Source: Phycisphaerae bacterium (GTDB lineage Bacteria > Planctomycetota > Phycisphaerae > Sedimentisphaerales > Anaerobacaceae). Taken from it: a DNA stretch of 59,675 nt. The position numbers and the translations under genes are program-made. Positions 1-8,536 of the stretch are shown here, one piece after another. The notes under the pieces are model-generated. The model ran no database searches. It was given only the letters and a program-made list of their open reading frames with translations, and was not told where the DNA came from. The stretch is from NCBI GenBank assembly GCA_012744475.1, contig JAAYBV010000058.1, positions 1 through 59,675 of the forward strand. Direction: 5' to 3'. The stretch's first letter is position 1, and the number at the start of each line of letters is the position of its first letter.

Positions 1-2
1 GC

Positions 3-143
3 AGCCTCTACGATATCGTCCGCGACGAACGACTGAACCACCGCCTCGAAGTCACCTCCGGCGTCCTGGCCGACGACTGCACCGCCCTGCTCCAGGCCTT
101 CTTCCGCGCCCGCCGGGGCAGCGACGGGACTCCGAAGACATAA
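3..143 (+). CDS. C-terminal end of an unidentified protein (cut by window edge)
   Basis: An open frame enters from the left edge and ends at TAA 141-143, giving 46 residues that begin [17 protein letters not shown] and end in an Arg-rich and Gly/Ser tail. I do not recognise the family. It is probably the upstream neighbour of the lactate dehydrogenase fragment, which starts 71 nt downstream on the same strand. The absence of stops up to the edge and the plausible amphipathic helical composition support coding, but the fragment is too short to assign a function. Confidence 0.45.
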   Translation, partial: SLYDIVRDERLNHRLEVTSGVLADDCTALLQAFFRARRGSDGTPKT

Positions 144-214
144 TCGCCGGCCCACGCGCCAAGCACAAAGCGACTCCGTCTGCGTATCAACAGGACAAGG
201 AAAGGGCGGATCGC

Positions 215-391
215 ATGACGAGAACCTATCGCAAAGTCGTGGTCGTGGGCGCCGGTTCGGTGGGGACAACGTACATCTACGCGCTGCTGCAAACCGGCCT
301 GGCCAGCGAGATCGCGTTGATCGATCTGGACGCCAAGCGCGTCGAAGGCAAGAGCATGGACCTCTCGCACGGCCTGCCGTTCATTCCGCCG
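215..391 (+). pseudogene. ldh: L-lactate dehydrogenase, N-terminal fragment
   Basis: The frame starts at ATG 215 behind a good ribosome-binding site (AAGGAAAGGG). It encodes the first ~59 residues of an NAD-dependent L-lactate/malate dehydrogenase. The Rossmann motif VVVVGAGSVGTTYIYALL is followed by the beta-2 segment EIALIDLDAKRVEGKSMDL and the typical HGLPF. The family is normally about 310-320 residues. Here the match stops near position 391, and the following codons (RRR, stop at 404-406) already belong to the opposite-strand glycosidase remnant. The NAD-binding start is therefore present, but the active-site Arg and His regions are missing, so no enzyme can be made. The loss is by rearrangement, not point mutation. 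Confidence 0.85.
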
Positions 392-2034
392 GCCCGGCGC
401 AGGTAGAGGCTCACCAGTACTGAGGCTGGCTGAGCTTTCACCAAGGCCGCATTGCTCCAGTACGGGTGCCACTCGGCGCTTTCCACGCCGAAGCGGCGCT
501 AGACCTCCCAAATGGGCGACATGCGCTCGAGCGTCGCGTTCACGCCGCCGGGGCGCACCCGGACGTCGTGGAGCAGGGTGAACGCCAGAGCATGGTCGAA
601 GGTCCACTTGGGCGGCTTCTCGTAGACGAGGAACTCGCAGGGCACGCCGAAGTTGGCACCCATGAACTCGGCACGGAAGGCCGCCAGCGGCAGGTGCCCA
701 AGCGGGTCGCCCGCCAACTCGCCACCTTGGAATTGCTCGCCGTCCCAGTAGGAGTCGCAGAAGGCCAGCGTGGGAGTCATACAGCAGGTGCTTTGGTGCG
801 CGTTCACCAGGCCGTGCCTCGGGCGGGTCGTCGCGTAGAGGCGCTGCATCAGACGACGCACGGCGAAGATGGGACAGGTGGGGTGCAGGCTGCCGTCGGC
901 AGCACGGTAGCCGCAGCCGTGGCGCTCGTTGGCGCAGGCGAACGGCTCGATCGTGCCGTCGAGGTAGACGCCGTCGAAATCGTAGCGATCGAGCGCCTGG
1001 GCGATGCCCTCGGCCAGACGCTCCCCCCAGCGGCTCTGGTAACAGACGATGTAGTCACGCTGCTCCGGCTGGCGGTGATAGCCACCCGTAAAGCTGCCCT
1101 CCGGCGTCTTGACCAGCACCTCATCGCTCATCTGCCCACTCAGGCGCCAGCGTCGAGAGCTCGTAGCCGAAGTACAGGAGCAGCTTGATGCCCCGCTGGT
1201 GGCAGGCGGCGACCAATTTCTTCAGATCTTCCTCACGCGTCGTTTCCCAGTAGTTCTGGATCGGCGTCCAATTCTCGTGGAAGATCAGTGTCTTGACGCC
1301 GAGTTCGGCAGCACTGTCTCGCCCTCCTGGTGAACCACCTCGATAGCATGGCCGACATCCCCGGGCTGCCATCCCTGGTCCGACTCGGCGAACCACGCGA
1401 GGCCGCCGTCCTCCCAGCCGAGCCACACGAAGGGATGGAAGGACAGTGAGAGCCCCTGCTCCGGCAGGGCGCCGCTATTCGCGGCACTACCCCAGCGGCC
1501 GGGCCAGTAGTGATAGAGCGTGGTGCGCTCCGGGCGCAGGGGCACCTCCAGCCACAGCTTCTCAATCTTCGGTGAGGCCTGCCGTGACGCGATCACCAGG
1601 CCCACACGCATCATCCCATCGAACTCAGTGGTAAAAGTGGTGTTGGTCAGAAGCGTCTCATTGGCCTGCCAGCCGCAGACGATCGCCTGCTGGGGATCAT
1701 GCCGCTGCACCAGGTTGCCCCCGCGCTGCCACGCGATCGGCTTGCCGTCCACGGTGCCCACCAGCCGCATCGGCCCCGCGGGTATCTCAGTGCCCGCCGT
1801 GCTCACAGCCACCGGCAGCACAGCCCCGGCGAAGCGATACTCCCGCCCCCAGACGCCCACCTGGATCTCGGACGCCTTCTCTTGCACCGTGACCGGCGTC
1901 CACGGCGGCAACAACGCCTCAGGAGGAGGTCCCGACGGCCGGGCCGCGTTCGGATCTGCCAAAGCAATCCTGCCAAGCAACAAGAAGACGAGTGCCACCG
2001 CCGGGGTCGTACGTCCGATGTGTGTCCGTTTCAT
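391..2034 (-). pseudogene. DUF6067-type secreted glycosidase, multiply disrupted
   Basis: Read on the minus strand from ATG 2034 (RBS AGGGGAG), the first ~245 codons give a signal peptide and a beta-rich N-terminal region (WLGWEDGGLAWFAESDQGW). Around 1300-1310 the reading jumps frame into a TIM-barrel segment (ELGVKTLIFHENW, then IKLLLYFGYELSTLAPEW), and I estimate well over 100 family residues are missing at this joint. At 1120-1133 a 7-bp tandem duplication shifts the frame again. The next segment carries DYIVCYQSRWGERLAEGIA and YDFDGVYLDGT. An in-frame TAG at 499-501 then interrupts WEV/RRFGVESAEWHPYW, probably a former Trp codon. The coding match ends near 391 against the ldh fragment. 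Assignment to DUF6067-like glycoside hydrolases is from motif memory. Confidence 0.8.
1120..1133. repeat. 7-bp tandem duplication causing a frameshift
   Basis: CTCATCG is followed immediately by CTCATCT on the plus strand. Removing one 7-bp unit restores a continuous minus-strand frame reading EWADEVLVKTPEG. The duplication puts the two halves of the broken glycosidase into different frames. Confidence 0.7.
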
Positions 2035-2624
2035 GTCACTCCCCTGCAACTACTCACTTCAAGACCGTACCCTTCGCTCTCCCGGGCAGATCTCACCCGA
2101 TCGATCCGGATGAGCCCACGTCGCAGATGAGCGGGTCAAGAACGTAGCATCCCTGCTTTGCGGTAGAACTTCCTGACCTGGGCCATTTCCCCTTCGATTT
2201 CCAGCACACCCATCGAGCGCACCATCTCGCCGACCGGAATCCCAGGATCATCGGACCAGAAGACGCCGAGATCGTCGTCCTCATAGTGGTGGAAACCTCG
2301 TATGGTGCAAGTGTGATCCGCGCGCGAGCATCTGCATACCACTGACTTGCGCCCCAGTCAGATGAAAGCGCCTGCCTGCCGTACCTCGATCCAGTACAAG
2401 ATCGGCGAACGGTGCATGGTGCTCATTGCCGACGATCCACAACTCCGTACCCTACTGCCTCATCTTTCACGGTGATTCCGAAGTTATTGACCTGAAATCA
2501 CTCGGATTACGTCCCGGTGATTCTACGTACCATACGAGAGTATTTCTGTCGGTTCGAACAAATCGATATGGCTAATGAGGCCATGCACCCGGACTGAGGG
2601 CGAGCCGCTGGGTGTTGGCGGATC
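2035..2624. other. Intergenic stretch without a supported gene
   Basis: This lies upstream of the broken glycosidase and downstream of the DUF4434 gene. A short minus-strand frame (about 2136-2342) contains a coding-like segment (EDDDLGVFWSDDPGIPVGE) but has no convincing start or ribosome-binding site and matches no family I recognise. It may be another gene fragment. Nothing else was identified. Confidence 0.4.
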
Positions 2625-5600
2625 TCATTCTTCCTCCAGATACCGCCTGTAATCCTCGTATAGCTTGACGCTGGCCGGCCCGCCCGGCTGGCAGGTCATC
2701 TCCGGCGCGCTCATCATGCCGGGGAACTGGTAGTGCAGAATCTTCTCGAAGGTCGTAAAACGCCGAAGGTCGCCAATCAGTTCACCGATCGGGCGAGGAT
2801 GAAGTTCGACTCCATTTTGGAACACAAATGTCTCCACATCCAGCCATAGATGGCACCCGGCTTCGTCGCACAACGACTGCAACAGTGTGGCCGCCTGCTC
2901 GCCCGTCAGGTCGCCCGCGGGCATGCGGTGGAACCCGAACGGCCCGAGGATGTCCACATGGGGCAGCAATTGGCGGTATGTTTCCTCTGCGCCGCGAAGA
3001 CCATAGGGATTGGTCGCCAGCAGCACGGGTTTGTCCGGGGCATACCGCTTGACATGGGAGGTGAACACCTTGAAGAAGTCGACGATCTCCCGACGCTGAA
3101 GTGCAGGGTCACCGAGGCCGGGAATGTACAGGCCGCCGCCCTGCTCGTGGCTGAGATACCAGCCGTAAAACGACGGATGGTGTCCATAACGTCGCCAGAG
3201 TTCGTCTGCCACGTTCTTGCACCAGCGTAGCGAGTCCGGGGTGTAGTCGAAGAACGCATAGGTGCCAACCCCAGGCATCACATGCATGCCCAGTCTGTCG
3301 GCCTCATCCATGATCGTCTCCAGCGGGTCGGTCGAAGCGATGGGCATGCGGGCGGGATAGAGTTCGGAAGGATAGTACGCTTTGCCCGGATACGTTTCGG
3401 AAGTGAAGTTGTGCTTGGTGCGATGAGTGAAGTTCTGAAACATCATTGTGATGACCAGCAGATTCTGGTCCGTGACGTGCATCGCTCGGACCAGCTCTCG
3501 CCAGTTCGCGTCGGTCATTTTGGCCAACTCCGCGTTGAAGGGTCTCCCTTCCTGCTCGTCATGGTGATAGATGTCCACCCAGGCGCCCCCGAGCCGGCGC
3601 GTGGAGCGTACATCCGAGGCGATGATCTGGATGGGACACTCCGCTCGCAGCGTCACATCGCCGGACCGCGCCGTCATGATGACGCAATGTCGGCCCGCGT
3701 GCCCCTGGGTGGGCCAGCAGAAATTGAAGCCTGCCGCCGATTGGGGATCTATGGTGAGAGCCGCTTGGTGCAGACGCTGCTCCGGCTTCTCTTCATCCAC
3801 ATACAGCACGACCTCAAAAGTCCGCGCTGCGTCAACGTCATTCCGCACCGATCCCCGGATATCCAGCTCGATCCGGTCCGTCACCAGCGAGGGCGGGATC
3901 AGCGTGAGGCTGGTCGCGGGTTTGGGCCTGTGGATCGCGGTGAGAGACTGAACCACCTCATCCGGCAGCATCTCGCGACGCAGGCGGTCGAAGTCTGCGG
4001 CGATGTCGGTTTTGGTGACCAAATCCCACAGCGAGGTTCGCATCTGTCGCATGCCAAGGACGGACACGATCCAGCCCTGCGTCCAGCCGCTTTCGATCGC
4101 CCAGGCACCCCAGCCCGCGTCCGCGTTGCTGGCCCACGCTTCCCATCGCTGGAAATCGAACGCGCGGAACCAGCCGCCATCTAGGGAAGGCTGCGCGTCC
4201 GAGCGAATCTGGATGCGGCATAGGAACCCGGCAAGCTTCTCCTCGGCGTGTTGGGCGGCCTCGTCCCCGACCGCCGCCGCCTCGTGCAGCCCGAGGAAGG
4301 CGAAATTCGTCGTGTAGAGCAGGTCGCTCACGGGATCGCCATTTCGCTGGATCAGCGAGGCCTCATGTCTGCCGTAGTCGTCGTTCGAGGAGGGCGGCGG
4401 GTACATGCCCTTGCCCGGAAGTCCGAGTTCCTCCCGAATGGCGCCGCAGGGCTCCTGCAGCGCCGCGAGCCCATCCACGGCCGTGCGCAGCCAGGCGCGG
4501 TGCTCCGGCGTGTCTTTCACTCGGACCAGCCACGCCAGCGGCAGCAGGATGCGCGCCTTCTCCTGGGCCAGCCCGTTGGTCCAACGCCAGCCGTTCGGAT
4601 ACTGCGCCACGGTCATGCGCAGCGCGTTCTCCGCGCGTTCATAGAATAGCTCGTATCCCGTCTGTTGGTATGCCCACAGGAAACAGGCCCAGAGGTACGC
4701 CTCCATGTGCGGTGAGTAGCTGACGATGTCTCGTCGGAAGAAAGGTTGCCAGCCCTGCAACGAGAGAGCAGGAATGTCGATTCGGTCGTCGCGGAAGCCC
4801 TGCCGTCCCGTTGTACGCAGGTTGGCCAGCAGGCACCGCATTATGGCTCCGTCCCAACGATTCTCGCCCAGCAACGCGGCGGTTGCGGCGGTGCCCAGCA
4901 GCAGCCGCGCGTTGTCGTCACCGTAGTTGGCTGTGTAGAATGCGGGCGAAGTGATTCCCCATGCGACCAGTCCGTAGGCGCCGTGCTTGGGGTCTCCTCG
5001 TTCGTTCTTTCGCGCGTCCGAGGTGAAGAGGTAGTAGTCCAGGAGATTGCACGCAACCTTAGCGTTCAACGCCCCAGCGCCCGTCCGAGCGCCGAACGCC
5101 AGCGCCATGGCGGATTCGCCGTGGCAATCGCCGCGCCGCGCAATGCTCTGCATCTGGCTGCCGTCGGCGAGGACGATCGAGAGCGGCGCTTCGAGAATGC
5201 CGAGTCTGCCGTCGCCCACCGGCGCATCCGGCGGCGGCGTGGGAAGCAACCCGTCCGTACGCTCCGCTCGGCCTACTTCATCGAGCCGGGAGGGATGCAG
5301 AAGCAACTTCGAACGGTGGAACCATTCCGTGCCACGTCGGATCGCCTGCCATTCTGCGTCGGCGGGCGGCGGTTCGTCGCGGCTGTAGCTCGGGCGGACC
5401 GAGGGCGTCCAGACCAGCGAGGGCCGTTCCCCGTCCGGACAAAGCCACGCGAGCACCCCAGCCCACAGTGCCTGCCATGCGTCCTGAGGCGCATAGCGAC
5501 CGGTGACGAAGTGGCTGAGCTTGGTCGTGGCCACAAGCACACCTCGCCCGGGGAGTTCGAACAGGATCGGGACCGGATCGTTTGGCAGACCGAACACCGC

Positions 5601-6131
5601 TGAGTCGAAACCCGCCACGCGCGCCGCCACGACGTGCGAGATCTCGGACCTCGCCTGCACGAAGTGCAGCCCGTTGATCGCCAGGATTCGGAGTGGATCG
5701 AGGGACGGGCCGAAGAGATCCGAATTCACAACGGCCCGCTCGCATCGTGCGGCCTTGGGCGGGCCGATTTCCACGCCCGGCAAGGCCGCGGGGTATTCGA
5801 TAAAGAGACGCAGGTTCTTGTTTGCGGCCGCTCCCAGTACGTCGGGCTCGATCACCGTCGTCGCCGCCGGATAGTCCTCCGCCAGGATCAGCACCGCCCC
5901 GCCTTCTGCGGCGAGCTCGACCGCCTCGCGGTTGGAGTCCACGCGCCGGCACGCGTAGCCGGACGCGGTCAGGACACGGAACAGATCGTTCTCCCCGCCG
6001 CAACAGAGTGTCAGACGTGGGGCCTCAGCCGTCGCTACGGAAGCTGCTACCGCCAGTCCTGCTGCAATCACGATTTTCCGCAACCTGTCCCCCCGTTCGA
6101 TAACGTTCAAGATGTGGGTAACGTCCGTCAT
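2625..6131 (-). CDS. Large secreted protein with C-terminal DUF4434 glycosidase-like domain
   Basis: This encodes 1168 residues from ATG 6131, chosen because it precedes a short basic region and the hydrophobic signal core IVIAAGLAVAASVATAEA. The frame is open further upstream but carries no signal there. Residues ~35-270 look like a GATase/ThuA-like alpha/beta fold. A long middle region (~370-760) is Trp-rich and helical, like alpha/alpha-barrel sugar enzymes, and a beta-sandwich-like linker follows. The C-terminal ~320 residues match DUF4434, a TIM-barrel family related to glycoside hydrolases (GGAWVDIYHH, SFYGWYLSHEQGGG, VDILGPFGFHRM). The likely role is periplasmic or surface attack on a polysaccharide; substrate unknown. 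It is flanked by a CBM9-like lipoprotein gene on the opposite strand, suggesting joint function. Confidence 0.8.
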   Translation of the reverse strand: MTDVTHILNVIERGDRLRKIVIAAGLAVAASVATAEAPRLTLCCGGENDLFRVLTASGYACRRVDSNREAVELAAEGGAVLILAEDYPAATTVIEPDVLGAAANKNLRLFIEYPAALPGVEIGPPKAARCERAVVNSDLFGPSLDPLRILAINGLHFVQARSEISHVVAARVAGFDSAVFGLPNDPVPILFELPGRGVLVATTKLSHFVTGRYAPQDAWQALWAGVLAWLCPDGERPSLVWTPSVRPSYSRDEPPPADAEWQAIRRGTEWFHRSKLLLHPSRLDEVGRAERTDGLLPTPPPDAPVGDGRLGILEAPLSIVLADGSQMQSIARRGDCHGESAMALAFGARTGAGALNAKVACNLLDYYLFTSDARKNERGDPKHGAYGLVAWGITSPAFYTANYGDDNARLLLGTAATAALLGENRWDGAIMRCLLANLRTTGRQGFRDDRIDIPALSLQGWQPFFRRDIVSYSPHMEAYLWACFLWAYQQTGYELFYERAENALRMTVAQYPNGWRWTNGLAQEKARILLPLAWLVRVKDTPEHRAWLRTAVDGLAALQEPCGAIREELGLPGKGMYPPPSSNDDYGRHEASLIQRNGDPVSDLLYTTNFAFLGLHEAAAVGDEAAQHAEEKLAGFLCRIQIRSDAQPSLDGGWFRAFDFQRWEAWASNADAGWGAWAIESGWTQGWIVSVLGMRQMRTSLWDLVTKTDIAADFDRLRREMLPDEVVQSLTAIHRPKPATSLTLIPPSLVTDRIELDIRGSVRNDVDAARTFEVVLYVDEEKPEQRLHQAALTIDPQSAAGFNFCWPTQGHAGRHCVIMTARSGDVTLRAECPIQIIASDVRSTRRLGGAWVDIYHHDEQEGRPFNAELAKMTDANWRELVRAMHVTDQNLLVITMMFQNFTHRTKHNFTSETYPGKAYYPSELYPARMPIASTDPLETIMDEADRLGMHVMPGVGTYAFFDYTPDSLRWCKNVADELWRRYGHHPSFYGWYLSHEQGGGLYIPGLGDPALQRREIVDFFKVFTSHVKRYAPDKPVLLATNPYGLRGAEETYRQLLPHVDILGPFGFHRMPAGDLTGEQAATLLQSLCDEAGCHLWLDVETFVFQNGVELHPRPIGELIGDLRRFTTFEKILHYQFPGMMSAPEMTCQPGGPASVKLYEDYRRYLEEE

Positions 6132-6452
6132 GCCGATTGCCCATCCTTGTGTCCTGGCAATGGTATTCTGCCAGAAGGAGGGGAACCAATCAAGTGAAGA
6201 GCCATACGGACACTGCAATCTCGATGCGGTCAATGAGATGCTGAACGCCGATGAGCCGACCTTCGAGCGAGCGGCGGAGGACAGACTGCGAATCGGCAAG
6301 CCCCGAAGCGGTTCCTTTCTTTCTTGAAGGACCGTGCCTCGTCAACTACATTGAGAACCGGTGATGAACTCAGGCTGACCACGGTCGGCGCGCGGAGCCG
6401 TGCATCAGAGACATCGCGTATGTCGTGGCAAAGGGTTCCCAGAGGTTGGAGA

Positions 6453-7178
6453 ATGAACATGCGAAACACAACCGTTATACCTCGCACGTCGTCCTTTCTC
6501 ATCGTGATCCTGCTGACTGGGTGCGCCCACGTCTCACGCGATGCAGTAATGGCCCTTCACATCACACGTCTGAGTGAACCTCTCCACGTGGATGGTCGCC
6601 TGGATGAACCCGGCTATCAGCGCGTGACTCCAGTGGCAGATTTCAAGGTCGCTTCCCAGCCGGGCGTGGAGGCCCAGCCAACCCGGGCATGGCTCCAGTG
6701 GAACGAGGCTGGACTATGGTTCGCCTTCGCCGCTCAGGATGCGACCATCGTGTCCGCGCCACCGACCGAAGACGAACATGCGGTCGATTCGCGAGATCGC
6801 GTTGAGATCTTTCTATGGCCGGAGAATTCGCGGAGATACTTCTGTATAGAGATCGCACCTGACGGCGCAGTCCATGACTATGCAGCACGCATCTACCGGC
6901 GGTTCGATGATTCATGGACGTCCTCGGACACGAGATTGGCCGCCCAACGCACGGCGGATGGCTACGCCGTGGAGGGTTTTGTCCCAGTCGCCGCCCTACG
7001 AGCAATGGGTGTACGCGGCTGGAAACCCGGTACCGGGTTCCAAGTCGGGTTATACCGCGCAGATTTCCGCTCCGAGACGCCGGAGGACCCGATCTGGCTT
7101 ACGTGGGTGGAGCCGAACCTGCCGAAGCCGGACTTCCATGTCCGCGCCACGTTTGCCCCAGTCGTATTGGCACCCTGA
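6453..7178 (+). CDS. CBM9-like (carbohydrate-binding family 9) lipoprotein
   Basis: This encodes 241 residues from ATG 6453 (AGAGG eight bases upstream); ATG 6459 is an alternative. A type II signal with lipobox LLTGC predicts a lipidated, membrane-anchored protein. The mature part has the features of CBM9-like/DOMON-type beta-sandwich domains: HVDGRLDEPGYQRVTP at the front, RDRVEIFLWPENSRRYFCIEI in the middle, and AAQRTADGYAVEGFVPVAAL followed by FQVGLYRADFR and WLTWVEPN near the end. Such stand-alone domains are thought to bind sugar ends. It is divergent from the DUF4434 gene, with about 320 nt between starts, and convergent with the DUF4838-like gene. Probably an accessory binding protein. 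Confidence 0.8.
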   Translation: MNMRNTTVIPRTSSFLIVILLTGCAHVSRDAVMALHITRLSEPLHVDGRLDEPGYQRVTPVADFKVASQPGVEAQPTRAWLQWNEAGLWFAFAAQDATIVSAPPTEDEHAVDSRDRVEIFLWPENSRRYFCIEIAPDGAVHDYAARIYRRFDDSWTSSDTRLAAQRTADGYAVEGFVPVAALRAMGVRGWKPGTGFQVGLYRADFRSETPEDPIWLTWVEPNLPKPDFHVRATFAPVVLAP

Positions 7179-7214
7179 CGGCCACCGACGGGGACGGCAA
7201 GTCTACGAACCCGA

Positions 7215-8309
7215 TCAGCCCAGACGCCGCAGTCCTTCCCCATACTCGTCCAGCGGCGGTTCACCATACTGCTTGACGTAGTCGGCGTCCATATATGCGG
7301 CAAATGATGTGACATGCCGAATTCCGCGATCGGCGTAGGCGGCGATGTCCTCCAGGAACACGTCTCTCTTCCAAGGCAGTCTCTTCTTGGCGTCTCGCTT
7401 CCAGGAGCTGAACAGCGACACATCCAGCCAGTACTCCAGGACCTGCGCATCGTCTTTGCCAAACACAGCCAGATTGGAATCCAGCCAATCCAGATACCGG
7501 CCGTGCTGCCCCTCTTTGGCTTCGCGACGGCTGATCGGTTCACTCCAGGTTCGGCCAATGGGTGCAAACTCAAGGAAGATGCCCGATGCGGGCTTGACTT
7601 GAACGGGAGGCTCCATTGTCCGCGCATAGGCCAGGTGCGCCAGAGTGGCCCGTGCGTCCACCCGCCGCAACGCCCGCAGCATTTCGTTCTCCAGGATCAG
7701 CGATTGCTCGCTATCCGAATAGAGGCGGCAACGCGAGCATTGGCACATGGGCCTGCCATCGTCGATCCAGTAGAAGTAACGGCCCGTGGTAGGCCTCAGG
7801 ATCTCAGCATATTTGACGACGTTTTCACAGACCACCTCGATCGCGTTGGAGGAATGAACGCAGCAATTGAAATCAGGACTGCGCTGCCCTTGTTCATTCA
7901 CACGGTACATCGAGGGGTCTTTCTCGAAGAGGGCCCGCGGGAGCAGATCGCTCATGGCGTGCAACTCATGCTCCACTGCAATTCCGCACTCTTTGCACCG
8001 CGCCACAAATTCACGGCCCCTCTCGGTTTGAATGAACTCTGATACCTCGCTTGGCGTTACGTGTGTGCCAATCGTCGTCAGCCCGGCGCGGGCAGCCCGT
8101 TGAGGCCAGTCCAAGGTCATCAGATCGGGGGTTGTCACAACCACGCCGCGCGTCGTGAAGAACGGCACTTGCCCTCTTGGGCTACGTCCTGCGGAGGCCG
8201 GCCGGCTGAAAGCCACCGGCAGAGAAGCAGCAACTTGTAAACCAGTGAACAGGAACTCGCGACGGGATGGATCGTTCTGCGACGATGGTGTTCTGTTCTC
8301 TTCAGTCAT
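7215..8309 (-). CDS. Tat-exported DUF4838-like protein
   Basis: This encodes 364 residues from ATG 8309 (AAGGAG 11 nt upstream). An N-terminal twin-arginine signal (SRREFLFTGLQVAASLP) predicts export of a folded protein. The body fits DUF4838, a family seen next to polysaccharide-degrading enzymes: FNCCVHSSNAIEVVCENVVKY, a Cys-rich motif MCQCSRCRLYSDSEQ, and ATLAHLAYARTMEPP. The CxCxxC cluster may bind a metal, which would explain Tat export; that is inference. No catalytic assignment can be made. It is encoded on the same strand as the GH127-SGNH gene about 230 nt upstream and may be co-expressed with it. Confidence 0.7.
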   Translation of the reverse strand: MTEENRTPSSQNDPSRREFLFTGLQVAASLPVAFSRPASAGRSPRGQVPFFTTRGVVVTTPDLMTLDWPQRAARAGLTTIGTHVTPSEVSEFIQTERGREFVARCKECGIAVEHELHAMSDLLPRALFEKDPSMYRVNEQGQRSPDFNCCVHSSNAIEVVCENVVKYAEILRPTTGRYFYWIDDGRPMCQCSRCRLYSDSEQSLILENEMLRALRRVDARATLAHLAYARTMEPPVQVKPASGIFLEFAPIGRTWSEPISRREAKEGQHGRYLDWLDSNLAVFGKDDAQVLEYWLDVSLFSSWKRDAKKRLPWKRDVFLEDIAAYADRGIRHVTSFAAYMDADYVKQYGEPPLDEYGEGLRRLG

Positions 8310-8536
8310 TGTGTCCGTACTCCTTGCCTGACCTTGGCCTGCCACCAGGTTCGTTCATGGAGAGCATCGTTACAGCATTGGCCTCAGAATGCAGGTCTCA
8401 TCGATCGTTGTTGTGAATCCGACATTCAAATGTCATGTCGTCCTTCCGGCACCGCCGGCAGCGGAACCCAGTATGCCGCCGCTGTGGACGCCGGCATCGG
8501 GGATTGGTCGGTAGTCTCCCGATCTCATGCCCTACG

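Noticed and set aside
2136-2342. Short minus-strand frame with EDDDLGVFWSDDPG
   Set aside because: There is no credible start and no known family; it is noted only as a possible gene fragment.
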